This document shows, piece after piece, positions 7,178-14,043 of a stretch of 14,062 nt of DNA; position 1 is the stretch's first letter; every line of letters begins with the position of its first letter. The notes under the pieces are model-generated. The model saw nothing but the letters and a program-made list of their open reading frames with translations. It was not told where the DNA came from and made no database searches. The stretch spans positions 1 through 14,062 of the forward strand of contig JAHIEN010000019.1 in assembly GCA_018901615.1 (NCBI GenBank), in the 5' to 3' direction. Both the position numbers and the translations under genes were made by a program. Source of the stretch: Candidatus Omnitrophota bacterium (lineage in GTDB: Bacteria; Omnitrophota; Gorgyraeia; Gorgyraeales; Gorgyraeaceae).

Positions 7178-8347
7178 TTATTTTATATGGGCCGCCTTTT
7201 TGAGGAGTTTCACCTTATCGCATCTCTCCCAGGTAAAGCCCTCGCCTTCCCTTCCAAAATGACCATACGCGGCTGTTTTCTTGTAAATCGGCTTCAATAA
7301 ATCCAGCTCTGTTATTATTCCTCTTGGAGTTAAATCAAAATGTTCGCGTATTAAACCCACTATTTTCTCTTCCGATATCTTACCAGTCCCGGCAGTATCC
7401 ACTAAAAGCCCTAACGGCTCTGCCTTGCCTATTACATAGGCGAGCTGTATAGTGCACTCTCTTGCAATGCCTGCCGCTACGATATTCTTGGCAACATACC
7501 TCGCCATGTAAGCCGCGGAACGATCGACCTTGCTTGGATCTTTTCCCGAAAAGGCGCCTCCTCCATGCGATACGACGCCTCCATATGTATCAACGACTAT
7601 CTTTCTGCCTGTCATGCCTGTGTCTGATTGCGGGCCGCCTATCAAAAACCTGCCTGTCTGATTCACGTAGTATTCTGTCTTGGAGTCAGCAAGCTTTCCG
7701 ACAATAGGCTTTGCGATTTTTTCTATCATCTCTTTTCTCGCCTTTTCCGTTATATTCCTGCCTGTCTTATCAAGGATTTCCTCAGTATGCTGTGAAGCAA
7801 GCACAACAGAATTAATTCGCCGCGGCACTCCTTTTTTATATTCAACGGTCACCTGCGACTTGCTGTCAGGGCCTAGATATTTTAAAACTTTATCCTTTCT
7901 CAAATCCGTCATTCTTTTTACAAGCCTATGGGCAAGCATTATGGGTAAAGGCATAAGTTCGGGCGTCTCTTTAGAGGCATATCCAAACATCAGGCCCTGG
8001 TCACCTGCCCCACCTGTATCAACACCCTGCGCAATATCAGGAGATTGCGCATGGATCGAGTTCAAAATAGCACAGGTCTGGTAATCCATGCCGTATTTAG
8101 GATGGGTATAGCCGATATCTCTGACTACATTCCTGGCAATATTTATAACATCTACATATGCCGTAGTAGTGATCTCGCCGCCTACTATAATAAGGCCCAT
8201 GGTTACAAATGTTTCACAGGCTACGCGCCCCCTTGAATCCTGCCTCAAGACATCGTCAAGTATAGCATCTGATACCTGGTCACACAGTTTGTCAGGATGC
8301 CCTTCTGACACTGATTCCGAAGTTACGTAATATTTACCGTTCGGCAT
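7178..8347 (-). CDS. metK: S-adenosylmethionine synthetase
   Basis: This enzyme makes S-adenosylmethionine from methionine and ATP, releasing phosphate and pyrophosphate. At 389 residues it has normal bacterial length. The first family signature GAGDQG is at 113-118 and the glycine-rich second signature GGGAFSGKD at 262-270. GHPDK at 16-20 holds the catalytic His17. The start ATG follows a strong AAGGAGG site that overlaps the end of the upstream nucleotidyltransferase gene, whose stop is only 2 bases away. There is no room for its own leader or a SAM riboswitch, so expression must come with the operon. Together with ahcY it supplies and recycles the methyl donor cycle. Nothing is truncated or substituted at the motifs I can see. 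Confidence 0.97.
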   Translation of the reverse strand: MPNGKYYVTSESVSEGHPDKLCDQVSDAILDDVLRQDSRGRVACETFVTMGLIIVGGEITTTAYVDVINIARNVVRDIGYTHPKYGMDYQTCAILNSIHAQSPDIAQGVDTGGAGDQGLMFGYASKETPELMPLPIMLAHRLVKRMTDLRKDKVLKYLGPDSKSQVTVEYKKGVPRRINSVVLASQHTEEILDKTGRNITEKARKEMIEKIAKPIVGKLADSKTEYYVNQTGRFLIGGPQSDTGMTGRKIVVDTYGGVVSHGGGAFSGKDPSKVDRSAAYMARYVAKNIVAAGIARECTIQLAYVIGKAEPLGLLVDTAGTGKISEEKIVGLIREHFDLTPRGIITELDLLKPIYKKTAAYGHFGREGEGFTWERCDKVKLLKKAAHIK

Positions 8348-8349
8348 AT

Positions 8350-9096
8350 CTAATCCTCCTTTTTAAATGCCTTGTTTGCTTCTTCATACGATTCTTTGTC
8401 TCCTATGTCGAACCATTTTTCATCCTGAAAAATGTAACCGTACATATGTTCTTTTTTGCAGAGCCACTGCAAAAAGTATCCTGGGGCATCACCGCTATTA
8501 TCTGTATTAAGGTATGCCCTTAAGACATCGAGATTTTCTTTAGGAAAAAAATAAAGACACTTGGCCGCAAGTGTGGACAGAGGATTGGCAGGTTTTTCCT
8601 GAAATTCCAGCACCCTGTTATTTTTATCCAAAGAGACTATCCCGTATTTTTTCGCAAGCTCAAGGTCTTTCACATCATAAAGGCCTATTGAGACAGAGGG
8701 CCTTTTTGAATATGAAAAACTTAGAAAACCTTCCAATGGTGTACTGAATATATTATCGCCGGCAAGGACCAGCAGGTCATCCTTTATGCCCTTATCTTTT
8801 ATAACAAACTCTATATCGCCTGTTGCGCCAAGCCTGTCATCATTGCTGAGAGTGCCATCGTCCACCACCACTATCTTCTTATTGCTTTTATATCCCTTAC
8901 TCCATTCCTCAAAGTAAACGGCAAACTTATGATTTGTAACAACGAATATTTCATCCACCTCTTTTAACGGTTCTGCTATATCCAGCATGTATTCCAATAC
9001 TGGCTTTCCGGCCACTGGCAAAAGCGGCTTTGGCTTATCGAGCGTCAATGGATAAAGCCTTGTCGCGTATCCCGCGGCTAGCAGTAATGCTTTCAT
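8350..9096 (-). CDS. Sugar-1-phosphate nucleotidyltransferase (RmlA/GlmU-N-like NDP-sugar pyrophosphorylase)
   Basis: It is predicted to join a sugar-1-phosphate to a nucleoside triphosphate, forming an NDP-sugar and pyrophosphate. The 248 residues are one catalytic domain. The nucleotide-binding signature LLAAGYATRLYPLT (5-18) with KPKPLLPV (21-28) is clear, followed by LAGDN (111-115, metal-binding Asp114), EFQEKP (164-169), and WFDIGD (228-233) with the second metal Asp230. There is no left-handed beta-helix acetyltransferase domain, so it is not a full GlmU, and it is shorter than typical RmlA (~290). The sugar and base cannot be read from sequence. The upstream phosphoglucose/phosphomannose isomerase suggests a glucose or mannose derivative, for envelope polysaccharide or LPS. 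It starts 13 bases after the isomerase gene with an AAGGA site, and its 3' end carries the metK Shine-Dalgarno. Confidence 0.9.
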   Translation of the reverse strand: MKALLLAAGYATRLYPLTLDKPKPLLPVAGKPVLEYMLDIAEPLKEVDEIFVVTNHKFAVYFEEWSKGYKSNKKIVVVDDGTLSNDDRLGATGDIEFVIKDKGIKDDLLVLAGDNIFSTPLEGFLSFSYSKRPSVSIGLYDVKDLELAKKYGIVSLDKNNRVLEFQEKPANPLSTLAAKCLYFFPKENLDVLRAYLNTDNSGDAPGYFLQWLCKKEHMYGYIFQDEKWFDIGDKESYEEANKAFKKED

Positions 9097-9109
9097 GCCG
9101 AGTTCCTTG

Positions 9110-10177
9110 CTATATTTTTGCCAGCTGCGCTTTTAAATAATCCACGCTCTTTACAGGCGTGGGATCGATATCGTTCAATATCGCCAGATAAAAGCTGACA
9201 AAGTCGCCTATGTATATCAAAGAAAAGATCCTGGCCAGTAATCCGCCGGATTTTCTTTCTATCTCAAAGATCTCAGCCCCTGATTTTTTTATTACATCCA
9301 CGGAGATCTTTATGCGGAGCCGCGTCCTCGGGTGATCGTTTTTATCACAAAGGAAGATGACCTTTATATCCTTTAAAACGTCCTTGGGAAATGCCCAGCC
9401 TACGATCTCGTTATGGTTCATCTCAGGAAGCACATGACTGGACGCGAGGGCCTTCGCGTTCTCAGCTATCTGCCCTCTCCACCTGACGCTCGCCGCCTCT
9501 GTGGAATCGCCTGTGCCGTAAATAACAGCATATTTACCAAAAAGGGCTGACGCGAGTTTTTTGGAAATATTTTTCTCAAAAGGCACGTCCATGCCTATCT
9601 CTTTGTCTCTTAATTCAGCGAGACAGGAACAGGTATCCTCTATTTCCTTGTCCTTTGATCCGATAAAACCGAGCCTGGCCAGTATAACAAGGACCGTAAT
9701 AGACATAAATCCCAGCGCAGTCCTCGGAGGAAATCCTTTAGGCATATCTATGTGGTTAAAATTATTTTCCAGGGCCAGTTCTTTTAATTTTCCGCCAGAA
9801 CCTATTGTTATTATAAAAGCGCCTCTTTTAAGCCCGTCTTTGAAAGAGGAAAGAGTCTCTTCGGTATTACCTGAATAACTCGCGCAGAATAAAAGCGTAT
9901 TCTTTCCCGCAAAATCCGGTAACGTATAATTACGGCTTACAATAGCAGGGACCTTTAATTCATCCTGCAGATAGACCCTGACCACATCCGCGCCAATAGC
10001 AGACCCGCCCAGTCCGGCAAAAACAATATTATCTATCTTACGGTCAGGTTTTGATAAAATCGCCTTTTTGCCTATCCCGCCAGCCTCTTGACACTGGCCC
10101 GGCAGGCCTGAAATAAGTTTCAGCATATCTGAGGCGTCTAACCTTGAAACAATATCACGGTTGTCTAAACTGTCCAT
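9110..10177 (-). CDS. Bifunctional phosphoglucose/phosphomannose isomerase (SIS-domain type)
   Basis: It is predicted to interconvert glucose-6-phosphate or mannose-6-phosphate with fructose-6-phosphate. The 355-residue protein belongs to the small two-SIS-domain PGI/PMI family rather than the classical ~550-residue Pgi. Visible features are the first SIS motif FAGLGGSAIG (53-62), the phosphate-binding loop CASYSGNTEET (98-108), PPRTALGFM (150-158), and a second SIS domain opening near YAVIYGTGDS (216-225). Candidate catalytic residues are E239 in GQIAENAK and H255 in MNHNE, plus a conserved C-terminal Lys345 in DPTPVKS. It starts after a GGAGG site 14 bases downstream of Enzyme I. It would supply fructose-6-phosphate, the substrate branch controlled by GlmR-type proteins, and feeds the next gene's nucleotide-sugar step. 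Family call is strong; relative PGI and PMI activities are unknown. Confidence 0.9.
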   Translation of the reverse strand: MDSLDNRDIVSRLDASDMLKLISGLPGQCQEAGGIGKKAILSKPDRKIDNIVFAGLGGSAIGADVVRVYLQDELKVPAIVSRNYTLPDFAGKNTLLFCASYSGNTEETLSSFKDGLKRGAFIITIGSGGKLKELALENNFNHIDMPKGFPPRTALGFMSITVLVILARLGFIGSKDKEIEDTCSCLAELRDKEIGMDVPFEKNISKKLASALFGKYAVIYGTGDSTEAASVRWRGQIAENAKALASSHVLPEMNHNEIVGWAFPKDVLKDIKVIFLCDKNDHPRTRLRIKISVDVIKKSGAEIFEIERKSGGLLARIFSLIYIGDFVSFYLAILNDIDPTPVKSVDYLKAQLAKI

Positions 10178-10191
10178 CCCGCTTGCTCCTC

Positions 10192-11421
10192 CTATGGTTT
10201 TGTCTTATTGCTTATCTTTTTGAGATTTGGGATAAGCTCATAAAGTCTTTTATTCGTGAATTCCTCAACCTCTGTTCCTGTGGAAAAAGTCAATGCCTTT
10301 TCAGCTATTTTTTTCGCGTCATCGAACCTGACATTTCTTATGACATATTTTATTTCAGGCACAGCCGCGGGACTCATGCTGAATTCATCCAAGCCAAGCC
10401 CTAACAGTATCAAACCAAGGGCGACCTCTCCCGCCATCTCGCCGCACATCCCCACCCAGATATTTTCCTTATGGCCAGCGTCTATTATGCCCTTTATAAG
10501 CCGCAATACAGCCGGGTGAGTAGGTTCATACAGATAAGCTATTTTCTCATTGACCCTGTCTACAGCAAGTGCATACTGTATAAGGTCGTTTGTCCCTATG
10601 CTGAAAAAATCCACTTCCTTTGCCAGCAGGTCACAGGTGAGAGCCGCGGAAGGGATCTCTATCATCGCGCCTATTTCTATATCCTCATTAAACTTGATTT
10701 TTCTTACACGCAGTTCTTCTTTTGCTTCTTCCAGGATAGCAATGGCCTGCCTAAGCTCTTCCACGCCTGATATCATGGGAAACATTACTTTTATATTCCC
10801 AAAAGCGCTGGCGCGTAGTATGGCCCTTAGCTGCACCTTGAATATCTCGGGTTTGGCAAGACAGAATCTTATGGCACGCCATCCAAGAAACGGATTCATT
10901 TCATGCGGCACTTCAAGCTGGGACAAAAATTTGTCTCCGCCAAGGTCAAGCGTTCGTACTACAACGGGGTTTCCTTCAAATCTGGTAACTACTTTTTTAT
11001 AGGCCTCGAACTGTTCGTCCTCAGTGGGTAGGCCGCGGCGATTCATATAAAAATACTCTGTACGGTATAAGCCTATACCATTGGCGCCATGAGAAATAAC
11101 AGAATCTATCTCTTCTGGCAATTCTATATTGGCTGCCATTTCAACTCTATGGCCATCCAGCGTTTCTGCAGGCTCGTCCTTAAGACCGAACAGGGTCTTT
11201 TCAAACCTGAAAAATTTCTGCTGTTTGGCGTGGTATTGCTTGAGCATCCTTGCGTCAGGGTTCATTATTACAGTGCCGTCGCTTCCATCCACAATAAGCA
11301 TGTCGCCGGCCTTTATCTTTACCGTGGCCTTTTCAAGTCCTACAACGGCTGGTATCTCTAAAGATTTTGCCATAATCGCCGTGTGAGAGGTGCGGCCGCC
11401 GATATCTGTCACAAACCCCAT
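10192..11421 (-). CDS. ptsI: PTS Enzyme I, C-terminal part (frameshifted from the N-terminal part)
   Basis: Enzyme I takes phosphate from PEP onto a histidine and passes it to HPr. This 409-codon frame holds the active-site loop GGRTSHTAIMAK, with the phosphohistidine 13 residues from its ATG, and the whole PEP-binding TIM barrel. Barrel landmarks are GLYRTEYFYM, VVRTLDLGGDKF, NPFLGWRAIR, KVMFPMISG, GAMIEIPSA, FFSIGTNDLIQY and GMCGEMAGE, the last holding the catalytic Cys. The ATG at 11421 has no good Shine-Dalgarno and starts in the middle of the family's linker to the active-site loop, so it is unlikely to be a genuine separate gene. It overlaps the N-terminal frame by 13 bases in another frame. 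The two parts together span about 587 codons, the normal Enzyme I length. Alone, this part could be phosphorylated by PEP but lacks the HPr-binding helices. Confidence 0.85.
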   Translation of the reverse strand: MGFVTDIGGRTSHTAIMAKSLEIPAVVGLEKATVKIKAGDMLIVDGSDGTVIMNPDARMLKQYHAKQQKFFRFEKTLFGLKDEPAETLDGHRVEMAANIELPEEIDSVISHGANGIGLYRTEYFYMNRRGLPTEDEQFEAYKKVVTRFEGNPVVVRTLDLGGDKFLSQLEVPHEMNPFLGWRAIRFCLAKPEIFKVQLRAILRASAFGNIKVMFPMISGVEELRQAIAILEEAKEELRVRKIKFNEDIEIGAMIEIPSAALTCDLLAKEVDFFSIGTNDLIQYALAVDRVNEKIAYLYEPTHPAVLRLIKGIIDAGHKENIWVGMCGEMAGEVALGLILLGLGLDEFSMSPAAVPEIKYVIRNVRFDDAKKIAEKALTFSTGTEVEEFTNKRLYELIPNLKKISNKTKP

Positions 11422-11429
11422 AACATTCT
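11409..11429 (-). other. ptsI: Frameshift point in ptsI with slippery-type heptamer before the stop
   Basis: The N-terminal frame ends TGG GGT TTG TGA (11420-11409), while the family sequence continues in the -1 frame as GFVTDIGG. The bases 11418-11412 read G GGT TTG in the zero frame, an X-XXY-YYZ slippery pattern abutting the TGA. Alternatively, one extra A near 11426-11427 would give His-Lys-Arg-Asn-Val-Met-Gly-Phe-Val-Thr-Asp, which restores a family-like residue series. I favour a missing base, in the data or in the genome, over recoding. Confidence 0.75.
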
Positions 11430-11951
11430 TTTATGCATCATGGCTGTATCAGACGGAGACAGGTCATACGCGACCACGATTACCTTTTTTTTCAGATCGC
11501 TCAAAGACTGCTCTTTAGCGCCAAGGAGGTTCTTTAAAACCCTTTTCCCCACATCATCTATATCGCTGATACGCTCTTTGAGATATTCATCATCCATCTT
11601 GGAGAATACGTTTATATATTTTTCAAGCACTTTGGCAAATATATACTCCAGGCACTTGTGTTCTTTCTTGAGATCATCAATTACCTCTTCTATGAGCATC
11701 CTGTCTTCCAGGACCATTAGATGGGCATTGAAGATCTCTGCGTGGTGAGAACCCATCTCTTTTGTGATCTTTTTCTGTATTTCAAATATCTCCGCGCGTG
11801 TCTTGATCAGGGCCTTTTCAAAACGGGCAATCTCTTTAGGGATGTCGCCTTCTTTTATCTTCTTCTCCGGCACTGTTAAGCGTCTTGTGTCAAAGAGAAA
11901 GGCTATTCCTATGGCTATGCCAGACGAAGCTGGTATACCTTTTAGATTCAT
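11409..11951 (-). CDS. ptsI: PTS Enzyme I, N-terminal HPr-binding part (prematurely terminated)
   Basis: The 180-residue frame begins with the typical Enzyme I start (KGIPASSGIAIG at residues 4-15), followed by the all-helical HPr-binding domain, e.g. LIEEVIDDLKKEH. It re-enters the swivelling phosphohistidine domain (VIVVAYDLSPSDTA) and then hits TGA at 11411-11409, nine codons before the expected active-site histidine. It therefore cannot carry phosphate by itself. The ATG is fused to the ptsH stop (TAATG, sharing one base), which implies coupled translation and normal stoichiometry with HPr. Apart from the frameshift the sequence reads like an intact, conserved gene with no other stops or gaps, so the lesion is either very recent, an assembly or sequencing error, or recoded. 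Confidence 0.87.
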   Translation of the reverse strand: MNLKGIPASSGIAIGIAFLFDTRRLTVPEKKIKEGDIPKEIARFEKALIKTRAEIFEIQKKITKEMGSHHAEIFNAHLMVLEDRMLIEEVIDDLKKEHKCLEYIFAKVLEKYINVFSKMDDEYLKERISDIDDVGKRVLKNLLGAKEQSLSDLKKKVIVVAYDLSPSDTAMMHKRMLWGL

Positions 11952-12214
11952 TATTCTCCCTCCCCCAAGATTATCTGCTCGAGATCCTGCATAGCCTCTT
12001 TTGAATCAGGGCCATTTATCTTCAGACATATCGAGTTACCGCTTGCAGCCGCCAGGGTCATAAGGCCCATGATAGATTTTCCGTTGACTTCCTGCCTGCC
12101 TTTTCTGACCAGAATATCGCTTTCGTACTTGTTCGCTATCTGGACAAAAAGCGCCGCTGGCCTGGCGTGTAATCCTTGTTTATTTTTTATAATCAACTTT
12201 TTTTCTACAAGCAT
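11951..12214 (-). CDS. ptsH: PTS phosphocarrier protein HPr
   Basis: HPr relays phosphate from Enzyme I to EIIA proteins. The 87-residue length is normal. The active-site motif GLHARPA (14-20) holds His16, and the regulatory-serine region NGKSIMGL (44-51) holds Ser47, the position phosphorylated by HPr kinase where that enzyme exists. Both sites are intact, so it could in principle act in both transfer and regulation. ATG 12214 has a GAGG site about 10 bases upstream. It lies 21 bases after the glmR-like gene and overlaps the Enzyme I start by one base. No sugar-specific EIIB or EIIC lies nearby, so a regulatory (PTS-Ntr-like) role with the EIIA gene at the head of this operon is likely. No HPr kinase gene is in the window. 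Confidence 0.95.
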   Translation of the reverse strand: MLVEKKLIIKNKQGLHARPAALFVQIANKYESDILVRKGRQEVNGKSIMGLMTLAAASGNSICLKINGPDSKEAMQDLEQIILGEGE

Positions 12215-12235
12215 GCCGCGACTACCTCTTGACTC

Positions 12236-13477
12236 TCAATGATGGCCGTTCTTGCCTTTTGTCTTTAACGCGAAGTCTACTATAATCTTAGAAAGTTTTT
12301 TTGAATCGTGCCTGACATAATCCAGCGTATCTACAAGATCTTCCTCTATCACGTTATAACCTTTCTCTATGATCCTATCAGAATCCGCGAGCACCGGGTA
12401 TGATCCTTCTTCTTCGTATTTTTTCAGAAGCTCTACGGGAACTTTGCCCGTGTTTACTATACAGTAATTTATGATATCTGGCTGAGTATGCGCGACAATA
12501 GTATTCAAATGGTCAAAGGCGGTATAATTATCTGTTTCGCCGGGCTGGGTCATTACATTGCACACATACGCCTTAGGCGCCTTGGACTTTGCCACCCTGT
12601 CGCTTATGCCGCTTACCAGGAGGTTTGGTATAACGCTTGTATATAAACTACCCGGACCTAAAATTATTACGTCCGCATCATCTATGGCCTCAAAAGACTC
12701 CTTGCTCGGCCTGCAATACGCCGGATCCAGACATACCCTTCTGATAGGTGAAGCCTGCTTTACTATCCTTGTCTCCCCTTTTGTCTTCTGGCCGTTCTGG
12801 TGTTCAGCCACAAGCTGCACCTTGTCAAATGTCGAAGGTATAACCTTGCCTCTTATCGCAAGGACCTTGCTTGATTCTTTTATGGCCTTGTCAAAATCAC
12901 CTGTTACCTTTGATAGGGCTGTAATAAAAAGATTTCCGAAGCTATGGCCTCTTAATTCAGATTCATTTCCAAATCTGAACTGAAAAAGATCGCGCATCAA
13001 CGGCTCCGCGTCAGCAAGGGCGACAAGGCAGTTACGTATATCACCTGGCGGAAGTATGTCGAACTGTTCCCTGAGCCGGCCCGAGGACCCTCCGTCATCG
13101 GCTACTGTCACGATAGCGGTAATATTACTTGAGAATTCTTTCAGGCCATGTAGAAGAACTGATAACCCAGTCCCGCCTCCTATGACTACCAGCTTAGGCC
13201 CTTTTTCAAGCTGTCTGTGATGATACATTATATTCACGAGCTCTGTTTCCCTCTGCGGTAAAAATACCTTGATAAAAGATTTAACCATTCTCTTTATGCC
13301 GTAGACAACAATAAGCGAACCCAGGATTATAATAGATATTCCCAGGCTATGAGAACCAGGGAATTTTTTAAGCATCACTATAATAGAGCCGATAGCTACA
13401 AGCACCACCCCCGCGCTGCACGTAATAATCCAACGCTTTATTTTCATCCCGGGGTATAGCCATTTTAGTCTACGCAT
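12236..13477 (-). CDS. GlmR/YvcK-like gluconeogenesis factor with N-terminal membrane anchor
   Basis: This CofD-like (UPF0052/YvcK) protein is of the type that, in Bacillus, binds UDP-GlcNAc and adjusts carbon flow into amino sugars and the cell wall at the fructose-6-phosphate branch. The 413 residues contain KLVVIGGGTGLS (95-106), VADDGGSSGRLR (125-136), LPPGDIRNCL (142-151) and a HSFGN motif, all diagnostic. Unlike the roughly 320-residue soluble Bacillus protein, it carries about 90 extra N-terminal residues with two hydrophobic helices (about 17-36 and 44-62), so it should be tethered to the inner membrane. An in-frame ATG at residue 11 is an alternative start. It begins one base after the EIIA stop. 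Proximity to an HPr-type gene recalls Bacillus yvcK near crh; linkage to a fructose-6-phosphate isomerase fits its role. Family strong, function inferred. Confidence 0.93.
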   Translation of the reverse strand: MRRLKWLYPGMKIKRWIITCSAGVVLVAIGSIIVMLKKFPGSHSLGISIIILGSLIVVYGIKRMVKSFIKVFLPQRETELVNIMYHHRQLEKGPKLVVIGGGTGLSVLLHGLKEFSSNITAIVTVADDGGSSGRLREQFDILPPGDIRNCLVALADAEPLMRDLFQFRFGNESELRGHSFGNLFITALSKVTGDFDKAIKESSKVLAIRGKVIPSTFDKVQLVAEHQNGQKTKGETRIVKQASPIRRVCLDPAYCRPSKESFEAIDDADVIILGPGSLYTSVIPNLLVSGISDRVAKSKAPKAYVCNVMTQPGETDNYTAFDHLNTIVAHTQPDIINYCIVNTGKVPVELLKKYEEEGSYPVLADSDRIIEKGYNVIEEDLVDTLDYVRHDSKKLSKIIVDFALKTKGKNGHH

Positions 13478-13478
13478 A

Positions 13479-13949
13479 TTATGACCTTCTCTGGTCTTCT
13501 TCTTTCATGATCTTAAGGAGGGTCTTTTCATTTTCGGCGTTTTTAAGAGAATCCCTGAAATATTTATCCTTTAATAATTTTGAAATACGCGCGAGGGCCT
13601 TGAGATGCGGTCCAGACGACTCTATCGGCGCCATTAAAAGAAAAAATAGATAGGCAGGTTCACCATCCAGCGAATCAAAATTTATACCTTTCTTAGATAC
13701 GCCAAACGCGCCTACAAGTTCTTTTACATGTTCGCATTTACCGTGAGGAATAGCTACTCCCTGACCAATGCCTGTTGAACCAAGCGCCTCCCTGTTGAGG
13801 AGTATCTTGACAGAGGCATCTCTCATCTTTGGCTTTAACTCACCAGCCTTTACCAAAAGATCAGTAAGCTCTTGCATGATGCCTTTTTTGGTCTCAGATT
13901 TTAGATCTGCCGAAACTGCCTTTTCATTCAAAAAATCAAATATCTTCAC
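13479..13949 (-). CDS. ptsN: PTS EIIA component of the fructose/nitrogen-regulatory (EIIA-Ntr) type
   Basis: The 156-residue single EIIA domain accepts phosphate from HPr. The motif TGIGQGVAIPHGK (59-71) contains the phosphorylated His69, and a second conserved histidine lies in GPHLKAL (113-119). No EIIB or EIIC domain is fused and none is encoded nearby, matching regulatory PtsN proteins that act through protein contacts (for example on K+ transport or nitrogen control) rather than sugar uptake. The start is GTG at 13949-13947, preceded by a strong AAGGAGGG Shine-Dalgarno, which settles the choice. It is the first gene of an eight-gene minus-strand operon whose members are separated by at most 21 bases. 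A sugar-specific fructose-type EIIA is an alternative but less likely without partners. Confidence 0.9.
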   Translation of the reverse strand: MKIFDFLNEKAVSADLKSETKKGIMQELTDLLVKAGELKPKMRDASVKILLNREALGSTGIGQGVAIPHGKCEHVKELVGAFGVSKKGINFDSLDGEPAYLFFLLMAPIESSGPHLKALARISKLLKDKYFRDSLKNAENEKTLLKIMKEEDQRRS

Positions 13950-13994
13950 TAATACCCTCCTTAAGATTTAAAAAGATACCGTTCAGTTTTTAAT

Positions 13995-14022
13995 ATTATA
14001 AGGTCTTTCTGCCCCTCGTCCG
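13995..14022 (-). promoter_or_regulatory. Candidate promoter for the ptsN-to-ahcY operon
   Basis: A perfect -10 hexamer TATAAT lies at 14000-13995 on the minus strand. At 16 bases upstream is CGGACG (14022-14017), only a 3/6 match to TTGACA and part of the GC-rich palindrome. Transcription would start near 13988, leaving an approximately 38-base leader that contains the strong Shine-Dalgarno of ptsN. The -10 is convincing; the -35 is weak. Confidence 0.45.
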
Positions 14023-14039
14023 CCTTAGGCGGACTCGGG
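14013..14039. repeat. GC-rich palindromic repeat, copy 2 (hairpin)
   Basis: GTCCGCC (14018-14024), loop TTA, GGCGGAC (14028-14034) form a perfect 7-bp stem. A symmetrical TC/TC internal mismatch then leads to an outer CCC (14013-14015)/GGG (14037-14039) pairing. It is related to the repeat at 5722-5741 in inverted orientation. It has no adjoining T run on either strand, so it looks like a dispersed palindromic element rather than a standard terminator. Confidence 0.7.
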
Positions 14040-14043
14040 ACAA

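Noticed and set aside
8338..8360. SAM riboswitch upstream of metK
   Set aside because: Only 2 bases separate metK from the previous gene, and that stretch is coding plus a Shine-Dalgarno, leaving no aptamer.
11409..11421. Two independent, genuine genes in place of ptsI
   Set aside because: The second frame starts within the linker before the active-site loop, has no ribosome binding site, and the two parts join into a full-length Enzyme I.
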